Shown: positions 15,217-22,316, counted from the stretch's first letter. The stretch is 59,091 bases of DNA from an uncultured Prevotella sp. (GCA_944321645.1 CALUMB010000006.1:1-59091); one strand, 5' to 3'. The notes: generated by a model not told the origin, from the sequence alone. Made by a program: numbers and translations.

Positions 15217-15222
15217 TTGATA

Positions 15223-15326
15223 TGAATGTCCGCATTTAGCCAAAACAAATGGAAAACGGAAGCTAAGGAGCATACGTCCTCTAACTCCTTATAACTCCTT
15301 TGAACAGTAGCTTTGCGGACATTCAG
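15223..15326. mobile_element. MITE-like element, copy 2
   Basis: It begins TGAATGTCCGCA and ends TGCGGACATTCA, a perfect 12-bp terminal inverted repeat, plus one base. It lacks the ~30-bp internal segment (with GAGCGATGAC) found in copies 1 and 4. Its flanks TTTCTTGATA (15213-15222) and TTTCTTAAGA (15327-15336) match at 7 of 10 positions, compatible with a decayed target duplication. It lies between a terminator and the HigBA promoter, close to three gene-module borders. Confidence 0.75.
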
Positions 15327-15368
15327 TTTCTTAAGATTGATGGGGCAGGGGGAAATAAAATCCACTTT

Positions 15369-15400
15369 TTTGTGAATTTCAAAAAAAAGAATTACCTTTG
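15369..15400 (+). promoter_or_regulatory. HigBA promoter (TTTG / TACCTTTG)
   Basis: A TTTG -33 box at 15369-15372 and a perfect Bacteroidetes -7 element TACCTTTG at 15393-15400 are separated by 20 bp. The family-typical toxin start codon is at 15422, giving a very short leader. This is one of the best promoters in the window. Confidence 0.65.
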
Positions 15401-15421
15401 CAAAATGAGACAGCATTTGGT

Positions 15422-15737
15422 ATGATTGTAACCATTCGACAAGGAATATTTGCGTGAACTTTACGAAACGGGTAAGGCAGACAAGAAACACCGTTTCCGG
15501 CCGGATATTATAAAACGCTACATTGACAGAATAAACACCTTGAAAAACAAGCAGTCCATTGAAGCGTTATACAATATGAAATCCTTGCATTATGAAGTCT
15601 TGAAAGGCGATAAGGCGGGCATCTCTTCCATTAGGGTGAATGACCAATACCGAATCGAGTTTACCGTGTCAAGGCAAGAGTCCGAAACGATAGTTTATAT
15701 CTGCAATATATTAGAATTGTCAAACCATTATAAATAA
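15422..15737 (+). pseudogene. higB: HigB/RelE-type toxin gene with a +1 frameshift near its start
   Basis: From residue 10 onward the protein is a normal Bacteroidetes HigB-like toxin (LRELYETGKADKKHRFRPDI, SIEALYNMKSLHYEVLKGDK, GISSIRVNDQYRIEFTVSRQ, CNILELSNHYK). Family members start MIVTFDKEYLRELYETG. Here ATG ATT GTA ACC at 15422-15433 is followed by one extra A (15434) and then TTC GAC AAG GAA TAT TTG, so the first four codons are out of frame with the rest. Translation could restart at TTG 15450 to give a 95-residue form lacking the first strand. The gene may be inactive, weakly expressed, recoded, or affected by a sequencing error. Confidence 0.65.
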
Positions 15738-15744
15738 CTGCATT

Positions 15745-16089
15745 ATGGTCACTGTTAAAGGGGTAGACCCCAAAATGATTGCCAACAATCTTGAACCGTT
15801 CGAACCCACGCACCCGGGCGAACTGCTCAAAGAGGAAATCGAATACAGGGGAATTTCACAGAAAGAATTGTCGCGGAAAACGGGAATACCGTACACAGCG
15901 CTTAATGAAGTGTTGAATGGCAAACGTTCCATTACGACTGAATATGCTTTGCTGATAGAAGCGGCACTGGGCATCGAGTCCGATTTTTGGTTGAAAATGC
16001 AAATGGACTACGACTTGCAGGTTGCCAAGCGCAACAAGACATTCGCGCAAAAGCTTGCCAACATCAGGAAGATTGCGGCGGCGCTCTGA
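15745..16089 (+). CDS. higA: HigA-type XRE antitoxin
   Basis: A 114-residue protein. EPFEPTHPGELLKEEIEYRG is the typical HigA opening; ISQKELSRKTGIPYTALNEV with LNGKRSITTEYALLIEAALG is a complete XRE helix-turn-helix; DFWLKMQMDYDLQVAKR is the conserved C-terminal helix. The toxin-first order and 7-bp gap are those of HigBA modules. It should neutralise the toxin and repress the promoter at 15369-15400. Retention beside a frameshifted toxin would fit a decayed module still acting as anti-addiction or regulator. Confidence 0.85.
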   Translation: MVTVKGVDPKMIANNLEPFEPTHPGELLKEEIEYRGISQKELSRKTGIPYTALNEVLNGKRSITTEYALLIEAALGIESDFWLKMQMDYDLQVAKRNKTFAQKLANIRKIAAAL

Positions 16090-16114
16090 CCCGGGCCCGT
16101 ATGCCTGAATGACA

Positions 16115-16150
16115 GGAAAAGGGCCGGAAGGCTTATGCGCGCTCCGGCCC
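16115..16150 (-). terminator. terminator of the minus-strand lysis-side operon
   Basis: GGGCCGGA at 16121-16128 pairs perfectly with TCCGGCCC at 16143-16150. On the minus strand the hairpin is followed by TTTTCC (complement of 16115-16120), so it can end transcription of the 16179-20061 gene block. It lies between the convergent higA and 16179-16709 genes. Confidence 0.6.
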
Positions 16151-16178
16151 CACATTCTTCACTTTTCACTCTTCACTT

Positions 16179-16709
16179 TCAAAACGGCTTTAGTTTCCGC
16201 CTTACCTTGCCTGTCCTCGAAACCAGCGATGACTTTATCTTGTTACGCAAGGTGGCAAACTTCCTTTCCCACTTGCCCTCGCTTTCCGGGTTGGTGATGC
16301 TCATCCAGTCCGCCAGCACCCGGCACACCAAGTATTCGTGCAACAGGTGCTCCAGCATCCTAAGCGTCGTCAGCGAGAACCCTTCGGGCAGCGACAGCCT
16401 GATTTCGTACACCTCCGGCTCTTCCAGCACGTCGCCAAGAGCTTCCTGCCCGTCGGGTATTTCCTCTTTGGTGTAGGGGTAGAGCATTTCCACGCATTCC
16501 GCGTGTGCCATGTTCAGCACCCTCGTCACCCGGTCCACATTCCCGGCTTGCCCGATGTCCGACACCTGGTGCCGTCGGCATTCGTCGCCCTCCGGCATGA
16601 TGTCAGCCTCCACGAACGAGTAGTTGCCAGCGTCGTATATCAGCTCCGCGCGCCTGAAGGACAGGGACGCCTCCTTGCGCCCCGCCTCTTTTCCACAGCA
16701 GTACGCCAT
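16179..16709 (-). CDS. phage protein, third and most diverged of three paralogues
   Basis: A 176-residue protein. Its C-terminal half (SLTTLRMLEHLLHEYLVCRV, LADWMSITNPESEGKWERKF, then RTGKVRRKLKPF) aligns by eye with the ends of the two upstream neighbours: each has a helix, an aromatic (W/F)xxxxNxE stretch and a basic C-terminus. The N-terminal half (AELIYDAGNYSFVEADIMPE, ECVEMLYPYTKEEIPDGQEA) contains acidic loops. The function is unknown; the group is typical of Bacteroidetes prophages next to lysis or tail genes. A small connector or chaperone role is conceivable. Confidence 0.55.
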   Translation of the reverse strand: MAYCCGKEAGRKEASLSFRRAELIYDAGNYSFVEADIMPEGDECRRHQVSDIGQAGNVDRVTRVLNMAHAECVEMLYPYTKEEIPDGQEALGDVLEEPEVYEIRLSLPEGFSLTTLRMLEHLLHEYLVCRVLADWMSITNPESEGKWERKFATLRNKIKSSLVSRTGKVRRKLKPF

Positions 16710-16740
16710 AATCCTTCACCCTTCACTCTTCACTCTTCAC

Positions 16741-17256
16741 TCAATTGTACGTCGGCCGCGTCGGGCGGCTCCGCTTGTACAGGGCGCGCTTCACCGTCTC
16801 CAGGCTCGCCGTCGAGTGCGTCAGGTAGTCCTGAGCGTCCTCCTTGTTCGTAATCGTGAACCACTCATACAGGGCCATGTCCACCAAGTAGGCGTGGATG
16901 CCGTTGCCCAGGCTGTCTGCCGAGGCGTTGTTGTAGTTCGACGGGAGCTTGAATGCCAGCACGAGCTGCCCGTCATCGTCAATCTCTTTGGGAATGATGT
17001 TGTCCGATGTGCTTTTATTCTCGTCCAGGTATTCCCCAAGCAGGCTCTTCAGGCTGCTGAAGGCGTTGGCAAGGCTGCGCCGCAGCTGGTAGCTGTTCTC
17101 CATGTCCTCCGAGGCTTGCATGTTCGAACTGGCCTCGTAGTTCTTTGTACCCTCAAATTCTCGTGCCTGTCCGGTCAGGTAAGCCTTGTTCATGATGTCA
17201 AACATCAGTTCCTTCACCTCCTGCGTCACCGTCAGTGTCTTTTTGTTCTCTGCCAT
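16741..17256 (-). CDS. phage protein, second of three paralogues
   Basis: A 171-residue acidic protein. LTVTQEVKELMFDIMNKAYL, YQLRRSLANAFSSLKSLLGE, then LVLAFKLPSNYN and YLVDMALYEWFTITNKEDAQ, ending in RSRPTRPTYN. The end is strikingly like that of 17419-17865 (KKKPKRPTYS), and even the nucleotides around the stop are shared (TTGTACGTCGG versus CTGTACGTCGG). Short CACTCTTCACTCTT repeats lie between the paralogues. Function unknown. Confidence 0.6.
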   Translation of the reverse strand: MAENKKTLTVTQEVKELMFDIMNKAYLTGQAREFEGTKNYEASSNMQASEDMENSYQLRRSLANAFSSLKSLLGEYLDENKSTSDNIIPKEIDDDGQLVLAFKLPSNYNNASADSLGNGIHAYLVDMALYEWFTITNKEDAQDYLTHSTASLETVKRALYKRSRPTRPTYN

Positions 17257-17418
17257 AACTCAAAAAAAAATTAAAATTTAAAACCAAATGCCGCCGCAGC
17301 CATGGGGCCTCCCATGCCTCCTACGAGTCCTGAAAGCCGCCCCACCAGCCCCATTGGCCTTATTCGCCCCATTGCCCCTACATCCTTCACTCTTCACTCT
17401 TCACTTTTCACTCTTCAC

Positions 17419-17865
17419 TCAACTGTACGTCGGGCGTTTCGGCTTCTTCTTGAAGAATGCCTTGCGCATTATGTCCTCCACGTTCGCAGCCGCTCCTGCT
17501 GCATAGTCCGTAGCTTCTTGCTTGTTGGCCAGCGTAAACCACTTGGCCGTGATGTTCATCACGAAGAAGCTGAACAGGCTGCGCTCCATGCTTTCCAACA
17601 AGCTCTCGTCGAACGAGGCCGACAGTTCCAGCGTCAGTGTGTAATTGCCGCCCTCTTCCTGCTCACCCGTGAGGAACTTCTTCAGGCTGCCGGCGATGGC
17701 GTTCTTGCTCTCGCTCCAATACCTCTCCAGCATCTCCCTGTCACCGGCGGTTATGGGTATGCGCTCGTAGGATTCTTCGTCGCCCTTCTTCGCACCTGTA
17801 TACGAGGTGGTCTTTGCCACTTCCTCGTAAACCTCCTCTTTGTTCACGCTCAATGTATGTTCCAT
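17419..17865 (-). CDS. phage protein, first of three paralogues
   Basis: A 148-residue protein starting at ATG 17865, preceded by a strong AGGAGGAAACG ribosome-binding site on the minus strand; the longer frame to 17991 is rejected for this reason. It contains TLSVNKEEVYEEVAKTTSYT, MLERYWSESKNAIAGSLKKF, YTLTLELSASFDESLLESME and MNITAKWFTLANKQEATDYA, then a basic end KKKPKRPTYS. The same layout (N-terminal helix pair, central beta stretch, WFT..NK motif, basic tail) is repeated in the next two genes. Confidence 0.6.
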   Translation of the reverse strand: MEHTLSVNKEEVYEEVAKTTSYTGAKKGDEESYERIPITAGDREMLERYWSESKNAIAGSLKKFLTGEQEEGGNYTLTLELSASFDESLLESMERSLFSFFVMNITAKWFTLANKQEATDYAAGAAANVEDIMRKAFFKKKPKRPTYS

Positions 17866-17876
17866 ATCGTTTCCTC

Positions 17877-18383
17877 CTATATCAGTTTGCGGATGAACGC
17901 CATGGTTGCTTTTCGGTATTTCCATGCCAAGCCGATAACAAGAAATGCGGCCAACACGCGGAAACCGTATATCTCCGTCTGCTGCCACCACGTCAGTTCC
18001 TTCTCTACATATTTGGTTTCTACAACGGTGTTCGTGCCGGTCTTGTGTGTGGTGATGTCTTTCCTCTCTACCTGTTTGTCATACTCAAACGCCATTTCCT
18101 GCGGCTTGGTTCTCAGGTCATGGTACAGAGTCCCGTCGGGGGTGATGCGTGCCTCAGACGTGGCGTAATCGTTCTCCAGATGGCTCACGCTGTCCTCAGT
18201 CGTCCGCTCGGACACCTGTGCGGGTATCTCCAAAAAAACGGTGTCGGTAACGAAATAGGTTTTCGTCACCACTTCCGTATGCACGCTGTCCTGCATGTGT
18301 TCCTGCGTCGCACCCACATGCCTGCAAGGTGCGCAGCAAGACAATATCAGGACTGCCGCAAATAGATAAAACAGAGCCCTCAT
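17877..18383 (-). CDS. candidate unimolecular spanin (lipoprotein with C-terminal membrane helix)
   Basis: A 168-residue protein. The N-terminus MRALFYLFAAVLILSC is a lipoprotein signal with Cys16 as the likely lipid-modified residue (ILS-C). The body is soluble, Thr/Glu/Val-rich and strand-forming (EVVTKTYFVTDTVFLEIPAQ). The last ~40 residues include a clear membrane helix (YGFRVLAAFLVIGLAW) and a basic cytoplasmic-type tail (KYRKATMAFIRKLI). An outer-membrane lipid anchor plus an inner-membrane helix in one chain is the definition of u-spanins, which fuse the two membranes in the last lysis step. The start overlaps the amidase stop by four bases, placing it in the lysis cassette. The role is inferred from topology. 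Confidence 0.6.
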   Translation of the reverse strand: MRALFYLFAAVLILSCCAPCRHVGATQEHMQDSVHTEVVTKTYFVTDTVFLEIPAQVSERTTEDSVSHLENDYATSEARITPDGTLYHDLRTKPQEMAFEYDKQVERKDITTHKTGTNTVVETKYVEKELTWWQQTEIYGFRVLAAFLVIGLAWKYRKATMAFIRKLI

Positions 18384-18970
18384 TTCTCCGTCTTTTTGAT
18401 ATATTCCTCTATTCCTCTCACGTGCAAATCCACGACGGCCTGCTTCCCCTCCTCGCTCAAAAGGTAGGCCACATCAGCCTTGTTGTCTTGGAAAAGGTTT
18501 TCCGTCAATACCGCTGGGCACTTCGTGTCGCGGCATATCGCCAAGTTCTGCGTCCAGTAAGGCACTTGGCACGAATACTCCCTCACGCTCAGCCCAACGT
18601 CCTTTGCAGCCTCTATCAGGCAACGCGCCAACGTCTTGCTGTTGACGGAAGAGTTCTTTGAAACGTAAGCCGACCACCCGTGAGCGTCATGCCACTTGCC
18701 GTCAGCACCTGCCGCGTTGCAGTGAATGGATACAAGGATGGCATCCTTCGAACCGTATTTGTTCGCACGTTGGCAACGTTCTTTCAACGAGACGTCGTTT
18801 TCCTCCGGCGTAATGCGGACTGCTTCTATCCCTGTCTCTTGCAATGCCTTTTCAAGGCGTTCTGCAATCTCTCTTGCGTATGCGTACTCTCGCAATCTTC
18901 CGTCAGGAGACTGCTTTCCGGCGGTCTCACGGCCGTGTCCGTTGTCTATCAATACTATCATACCTTTCAA
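18380..18970 (-). CDS. N-acetylmuramoyl-L-alanine amidase (endolysin, Amidase_3)
   Basis: A 196-residue protein without signal peptide. It shows the zinc-dependent Amidase_3 pattern: IVLIDNGHGRETAGKQSPDG with the first zinc His, REYAYAREIAERLEKALQET, DAILVSIHCNAAG with the second His, and TKCPAVLTENLFQDNKAD with the catalytic Glu. ATG 18970 overlaps the upstream gene and ATG 18961 (MIVLIDNG) is an alternative. It cleaves the amide bond between muramic acid and the stem peptide. Absence of a signal means export must rely on a holin, for which small membrane proteins upstream in the operon are candidates. Confidence 0.9.
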   Translation of the reverse strand: MKGMIVLIDNGHGRETAGKQSPDGRLREYAYAREIAERLEKALQETGIEAVRITPEENDVSLKERCQRANKYGSKDAILVSIHCNAAGADGKWHDAHGWSAYVSKNSSVNSKTLARCLIEAAKDVGLSVREYSCQVPYWTQNLAICRDTKCPAVLTENLFQDNKADVAYLLSEEGKQAVVDLHVRGIEEYIKKTEK

Positions 18971-19575
18971 ATTTGATTGGTCATACGATGATAAAAATCG
19001 AGTTTTATATTGTCATATACCGCCTTCACGTTGGTATAAGCCCTGCCGTTGTTCGCACCGGCCTCGTTGTAGAGCTCGCCCTCCATCACCTTTGCCACCC
19101 ATTCTATCCATTCCGGGTTGCTGTATTCCGAAAGCTTCTCCCCGCTGTAGCGGAAGTTGTCAAACTTGCTGTTCCTGTCCTCGTACAGGTTGCGCAGCAG
19201 AGTGCGTATCTTCGCCTTCGTGGCCTCCTTGTCTGCAATGTGGTTTTCTTCCCTAATCTTCTTGATCAGCCTGCACACCTTCTCCACCGCAAGGTCGAAG
19301 AACGCGCCGCTGATGCTCTTTATGCGCATCTGCGTCTCGGGCATCAGACCCTCAGCTATCGTCTCCATCACGTGGTTGTTGTGCCCGAACTTCTCGTTAA
19401 GCTCGCGCAGCTCGTCTGTATAGGATATTATGTCGCTTATCGCAGAACGGAACCAGCGGAAACACGCCACCATCAGCCCCGACGATAACATCAGGAATAC
19501 GGCACAGATGATAATCATAATGCCATAGTCGGAGATGCCTTTTGCAACCTCCAATGTTCCTTGCACATCGCTCAT
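18967..19575 (-). CDS. phage membrane protein with one N-terminal helix
   Basis: A 202-residue protein from ATG 19575. Residues ~17-42 (YGIMIIICAVFLMLSSGLMV) form one membrane helix, followed by a long, charged, helical cytoplasmic domain (SAISDIISYTDELRELNEKF, CRLIKKIREENHIADKEATK) and an Arg/Asn-rich C-terminal part. It overlaps both neighbours by four bases within the lysis operon. It could be a holin partner or antiholin, or an inner-membrane anchor for lysis timing. The family is not identified. Confidence 0.55.
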   Translation of the reverse strand: MSDVQGTLEVAKGISDYGIMIIICAVFLMLSSGLMVACFRWFRSAISDIISYTDELRELNEKFGHNNHVMETIAEGLMPETQMRIKSISGAFFDLAVEKVCRLIKKIREENHIADKEATKAKIRTLLRNLYEDRNSKFDNFRYSGEKLSEYSNPEWIEWVAKVMEGELYNEAGANNGRAYTNVKAVYDNIKLDFYHRMTNQI

Positions 19576-19805
19576 ATCGCAATTTTGATTAAGCGTCCGA
19601 CAACTACGCCCCCGACAGTCAAGCCGAAGTCTATCCAGTCCCACTTGCCGCCCCAGAGCTTGTCTTTAAGCTCCAATGCCGCCGCTACGCCTATACCGGC
19701 GTAGGCTGCGCAATAATTGTCGTCCGCTCCCAAACCGATGACGATGCCACCGGCAACGTGCTTCCAACGGTTGCTCGATTTGAGCCATTCAATGATTCTT
19801 TTCAT
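19572..19805 (-). CDS. small glycine-rich membrane protein, holin candidate
   Basis: A 77-residue protein of a type common in Bacteroidetes prophages: RIIEWLKSSNRWKHVAGGIV, then GADDNYCAAYAGIGVAAALE, then WDWIDFGLTVGGVVVGRLIK. Two glycine-zipper hydrophobic stretches (residues ~17-42 and ~58-75) could span the membrane, separated by a charged ELKDKLWGGK loop. It starts the ATGA-linked string that leads into the amidase. Holin function is inferred from size, topology and position. Confidence 0.55.
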   Translation of the reverse strand: MKRIIEWLKSSNRWKHVAGGIVIGLGADDNYCAAYAGIGVAAALELKDKLWGGKWDWIDFGLTVGGVVVGRLIKIAI

Positions 19806-19816
19806 GTCATTCTATT

Positions 19817-19945
19817 TTAACAGTATTTGAAATAGTACCTGCCGAAAATCCTTACGCCGACGTAGTACACTAAAGCGATAAGCACAAGCCACGTGAACTT
19901 GAACGGATTTTTGCACTTTTTCGCTGCTATTCCCACTATATGCAC
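19817..19945 (-). CDS. very small membrane protein (GTG start)
   Basis: A 42-residue ORF too short for routine gene calling: HIVGIAAKKCKNPFKFTWLV then LIALVYYVGVRIFGRYYFKY. It has one strong membrane helix bracketed by Lys/Arg/Tyr. It begins with GTG overlapping the TAG of the preceding ORF (GTGCATATAG) and ends 11 bp before the holin-candidate start. It could be a holin or antiholin component. Confidence 0.45.
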   Translation of the reverse strand: MHIVGIAAKKCKNPFKFTWLVLIALVYYVGVRIFGRYYFKYC

Positions 19946-20061
19946 GAACAGCGCACGGGCGTATTGCCGTCACTCCCATAGCCGTATGTCAGCTCACACT
20001 TGTTGCGGCCAATGCGCATCAGGCAATCTTTTCTTTGGCTTGCGCCGTGTCTCTTATCCAT
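19936..20061 (-). CDS. very small Cys-containing protein at the head of the lysis operon
   Basis: A 41-residue ORF: DKRHGASQRKDCLMRIGRNK, then CELTYGYGSDGNTPVRCSCI. It is basic, with four Cys. A -7-type promoter element lies 17 bp upstream (20078-20085), so it would be the first gene of the operon. Coupling of its stop to the next start supports it. Function unknown. Confidence 0.4.
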   Translation of the reverse strand: MDKRHGASQRKDCLMRIGRNKCELTYGYGSDGNTPVRCSCI

Positions 20062-20077
20062 AAAATTTGCTTTTTGG

Positions 20078-20085
20078 CAAAATTA
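20078..20085 (-). promoter_or_regulatory. candidate promoter element (TAATTTTG) of the lysis operon
   Basis: The minus strand reads GATAATTTTGCC, matching TAnnTTTG. It is the only such match upstream of the ATGA-coupled operon running from 20061 to 17877. No clear -33 TTTG is visible. Confidence 0.4.
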
Positions 20086-20179
20086 TCAATATCGCCACTG
20101 GTCTGCGGTTTATCTTTTTACGCCTGAACGAGTCTAAACAAAAAACGGTTTCAGACTTTTCACTGGCTTTCCTTGTTTC

Positions 20180-20203
20180 GTAACTAAAAAATAGTTACTT
20201 TTG
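20180..20203 (+). promoter_or_regulatory. HicAB promoter with overlapping palindromic operator
   Basis: A perfect inverted repeat GTAACTA-AAAAA-TAGTTAC covers 20180-20198, and the -7 element TACTTTTG (20196-20203) overlaps its right arm. A TTG-containing -33 region lies at 20172-20175. Autorepression by the HicB RHH domain at this palindrome is the obvious expectation. Confidence 0.6.
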
Positions 20204-20221
20204 CATTCAAATAAAGACAGG

Positions 20222-20479
20222 ATGGGAACAAAAGAAAAACTGATAGAACGGTTCAAAAGACTGCCTTCCGATTTTACATTTGATGAATTGGAGAGGTTGT
20301 TGTCTGTCTTCGGGTATGCAAAGTCGAACAAGGGAAAAACATCCGGTTCGAGGGTTATATACAAGAATGGTGCAGGCCGTCCTATTATGTTACACAAACC
20401 TCATCCGGGTAATATTGTCAAGGCGTATGCGTTAAGGCAGGTGCTTGACGAATTGACAGAAGCAGGATTATTGAAATAG
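20222..20479 (+). CDS. hicA: HicA-family mRNA interferase toxin
   Basis: An 85-residue protein from ATG 20222, 18 bp after the -7 element. EKLIERFKRLPSDFTFDELE and RLLSVFGYAKSNKGKTSGSR lead to the catalytic region GRPIMLHKPHPGNIVKAYAL, in which the His of HKPHP is the active-site residue of HicA. It is slightly longer than the smallest HicA proteins because of an N-terminal helix common in Bacteroidetes homologues. It cleaves mRNA when free of HicB. Confidence 0.85.
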   Translation: MGTKEKLIERFKRLPSDFTFDELERLLSVFGYAKSNKGKTSGSRVIYKNGAGRPIMLHKPHPGNIVKAYALRQVLDELTEAGLLK

Positions 20480-20491
20480 GAGGAACGATAT

Positions 20492-20830
20492 ATGAACACA
20501 CTGACTTACAAAGGATACATCGGTTCTGTGGCTTTCAGCGAAAAGGACAATGTGTTTTTCGGGAAGGTTGAGGGCATAGATGGGCTGGTGAACTTTGAGG
20601 GGGAAAGCGTGAAAGAGCTTACAGGCGCTTTCCATGAGGCTGTTGACGACTATCTCGCTTATTGCAAAGAGGAGGGGATAGAACCGCACAAAAGCTATTC
20701 TGGCTCTCTCAACGTGCGCCTCACGCCTGAGATGCACAGCCGTGTGGCCGCCCTTGCAAAGAGGATGGGCATTTCCATCAACGCGTTCATCAGGACGGCT
20801 GTAGAGAAACAGGTGGCGATGATGTTTTGA
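20492..20830 (+). CDS. hicB: HicB-family antitoxin with C-terminal ribbon-helix-helix
   Basis: A 112-residue protein 12 bp after hicA with an AGGAGG site. The N-terminal partial RNase H-like fold is clear (YKGYIGSVAFSEKDNVFFGK, VEGIDGLVNFEGESVKELTG, FHEAVDDYLAYCKEEG). The C-terminus SGSLNVRLTPEMHSRVAALA with RMGISINAFIRTAVEKQV is an RHH DNA-binding domain. It should bind HicA and the palindrome at 20180-20198. MITE-like copy 3 starts 5 bp after its stop. Confidence 0.85.
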   Translation: MNTLTYKGYIGSVAFSEKDNVFFGKVEGIDGLVNFEGESVKELTGAFHEAVDDYLAYCKEEGIEPHKSYSGSLNVRLTPEMHSRVAALAKRMGISINAFIRTAVEKQVAMMF

Positions 20831-20835
20831 CAAAA

Positions 20836-20912
20836 TGAATGTCCGCATTTTGCCAAAACAAATGAAATAAGGAAGCATACGTCCCCTAACCCCTTGGCGG
20901 AATGCAGTGTGG
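20836..20912. mobile_element. MITE-like element, copy 3 (right half missing)
   Basis: The left terminal repeat TGAATGTCCGCA and the following TTTTGCCAAAACAAATG, AAGGAAGCATACGTCCCCTAA and CTTGGCGGAATGCAGTG correspond to copies 1 and 4. Homology stops near 20912 and no right terminal repeat follows. It lies between the hicB stop and the end of the tail-fibre gene array, whose sequence begins ~40 bp later. Confidence 0.65.
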
Positions 20913-20948
20913 AGGGCCACACCTGCCCAGGCCCCAGCGGGGCGGCCC

Positions 20949-22316
20949 TCACTGCACCGCCGTAGCTATGGCCCCCAGGTCCACCTTGTACCACGACCCC
21001 GATATGCCGCCGGCCATGAACTCCCTGAAGTACACCGCGCCGGCCATCCACGGGTTGCCCACGCGCAGCACCTGCATCACGTATATCGGGCTGGTGCGCA
21101 GCACGGCCAGCCCGAAGCCCTGCCCCGACGCGTCCGCAGGGCAGTGGGACACCGTGCCGGTGCCGTCGTGCCGGTACAGCCCGGCGTCGGCCACGCCGTC
21201 AAGGTCCACGTCGCCGCTAAGCTCCCTCGAGTACAGCAGCCCGCCGGCGTCTATCCCGTCGAGCTTCGCCTTGTCGTCGCCGCTCATCAGCCCGCCAACG
21301 CCCTTCAGGGCACCCTTGGAAGCCGTCGCAGTGTTGAGCTCCACAGTGAATGTGCCCTTCACCGAACCGGCCGCGCCGCCCTTGTCGTACTCCAGCGTCA
21401 TCTCCACCATCGGGCAGCTGTTGTTGTTCACCACAGCCTGCGCCACAGTCTCAGCCACAATCCCCATCGGCACGAAGTCCACCGAGTCCACGTCGTCAAC
21501 GGTCGCAAGCTCGCCGGCGTCAAGCCCGTCAAGCTTCGCCTTGTCTGCCGCGCTCATCAGCCCTGCCTTCTTCTGCGTCGCCACGGCGTCAAGCCCGTCA
21601 AGCTTCGCCTTGTCTGCCGCGCTCATCACGCCCGCCTTCTCCTGCGTCGCCGCCAATATGCTGCCCATGTTGCACAGCTGCTCTGCCAGAGTCACTCCGT
21701 CCTCCACATTCTCCATATAGCACCGCAGGGTTGCCGACACCTCAGTGTACACCGTCTCCGCGCCCCTTATGGACTTCACGTATTTAGTGCTCGGTATGGC
21801 GTTCAGCTTCGCCTTGTCAGCCGCGCTCATGAGGCCCGCGTGGCCTATGTACACAGAGTTCTGGTAAGGTTGCGCCAACGGGAAATTCAAAAGGCACGAC
21901 CCCTCCACGGCATCGCCCTCGCCGCCCTTCCCGTAGCTCAGCCTCACGGTCAGACGCGAACTCTCGTATAGGGCTATCTTCTCCAGCTCGCTCTCCACCT
22001 CCAGCCCCGTGGGGGTGAATTCCGCCGACTCCACGTCCTCCTTCAGCGCCACATCCTCGTCAAGCTTCTTCTTGTCTGCCGCGCTCATCACGCCCGCCGC
22101 CTCCTGCGTCGCCGCCGGTATCGTGCCTATCACCGCGTTCTGCGACGTGCTCACGCTGCCGGTGCCTACGGCCAGCCGTTCCGCGTCTATCATCAGCCCC
22201 ACCGAGTCGTCGCTCGCCACGGTGCCTATGTCGCTCAAGTTCGCCATCACGCTCTTGCCCGCCCCGAGCCTCTGCGCCAGGTGTCCGATTCCTTCCTTGT
22301 CAAGGTATTTTCCCAT
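20949..22316 (-). CDS. tail fibre / receptor-binding type protein with GVMSAADK repeats
   Basis: A 455-residue protein beginning GKYLDKEGIGHLAQRLGAGK, the N-terminal tag shared with 22386-23222 and 23654-24319. It holds several copies of an (A/G)(V/L)MSAADKAKLDG unit, which marks repeats of phage fibres. It has two or three copies of a ~85-residue module starting DVDSVDFVPMGI and containing CPMVEMTLEYDKGG. The C-terminal ~90 residues (YSRELSGDVDLDGVADAGLY, WYKVDLGAIATAVQ) look like a fibre tip. It is the last gene in the fibre array and probably forms trimeric appendages for host recognition. Confidence 0.7.
   Translation of the reverse strand: MGKYLDKEGIGHLAQRLGAGKSVMANLSDIGTVASDDSVGLMIDAERLAVGTGSVSTSQNAVIGTIPAATQEAAGVMSAADKKKLDEDVALKEDVESAEFTPTGLEVESELEKIALYESSRLTVRLSYGKGGEGDAVEGSCLLNFPLAQPYQNSVYIGHAGLMSAADKAKLNAIPSTKYVKSIRGAETVYTEVSATLRCYMENVEDGVTLAEQLCNMGSILAATQEKAGVMSAADKAKLDGLDAVATQKKAGLMSAADKAKLDGLDAGELATVDDVDSVDFVPMGIVAETVAQAVVNNNSCPMVEMTLEYDKGGAAGSVKGTFTVELNTATASKGALKGVGGLMSGDDKAKLDGIDAGGLLYSRELSGDVDLDGVADAGLYRHDGTGTVSHCPADASGQGFGLAVLRTSPIYVMQVLRVGNPWMAGAVYFREFMAGGISGSWYKVDLGAIATAVQ

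Noticed and set aside
20907-21971. Plus-strand ORFs opposite the fibre genes
   Set aside because: Arg/His/Pro-rich shadow frames over regular repeat-coding sequence on the minus strand.
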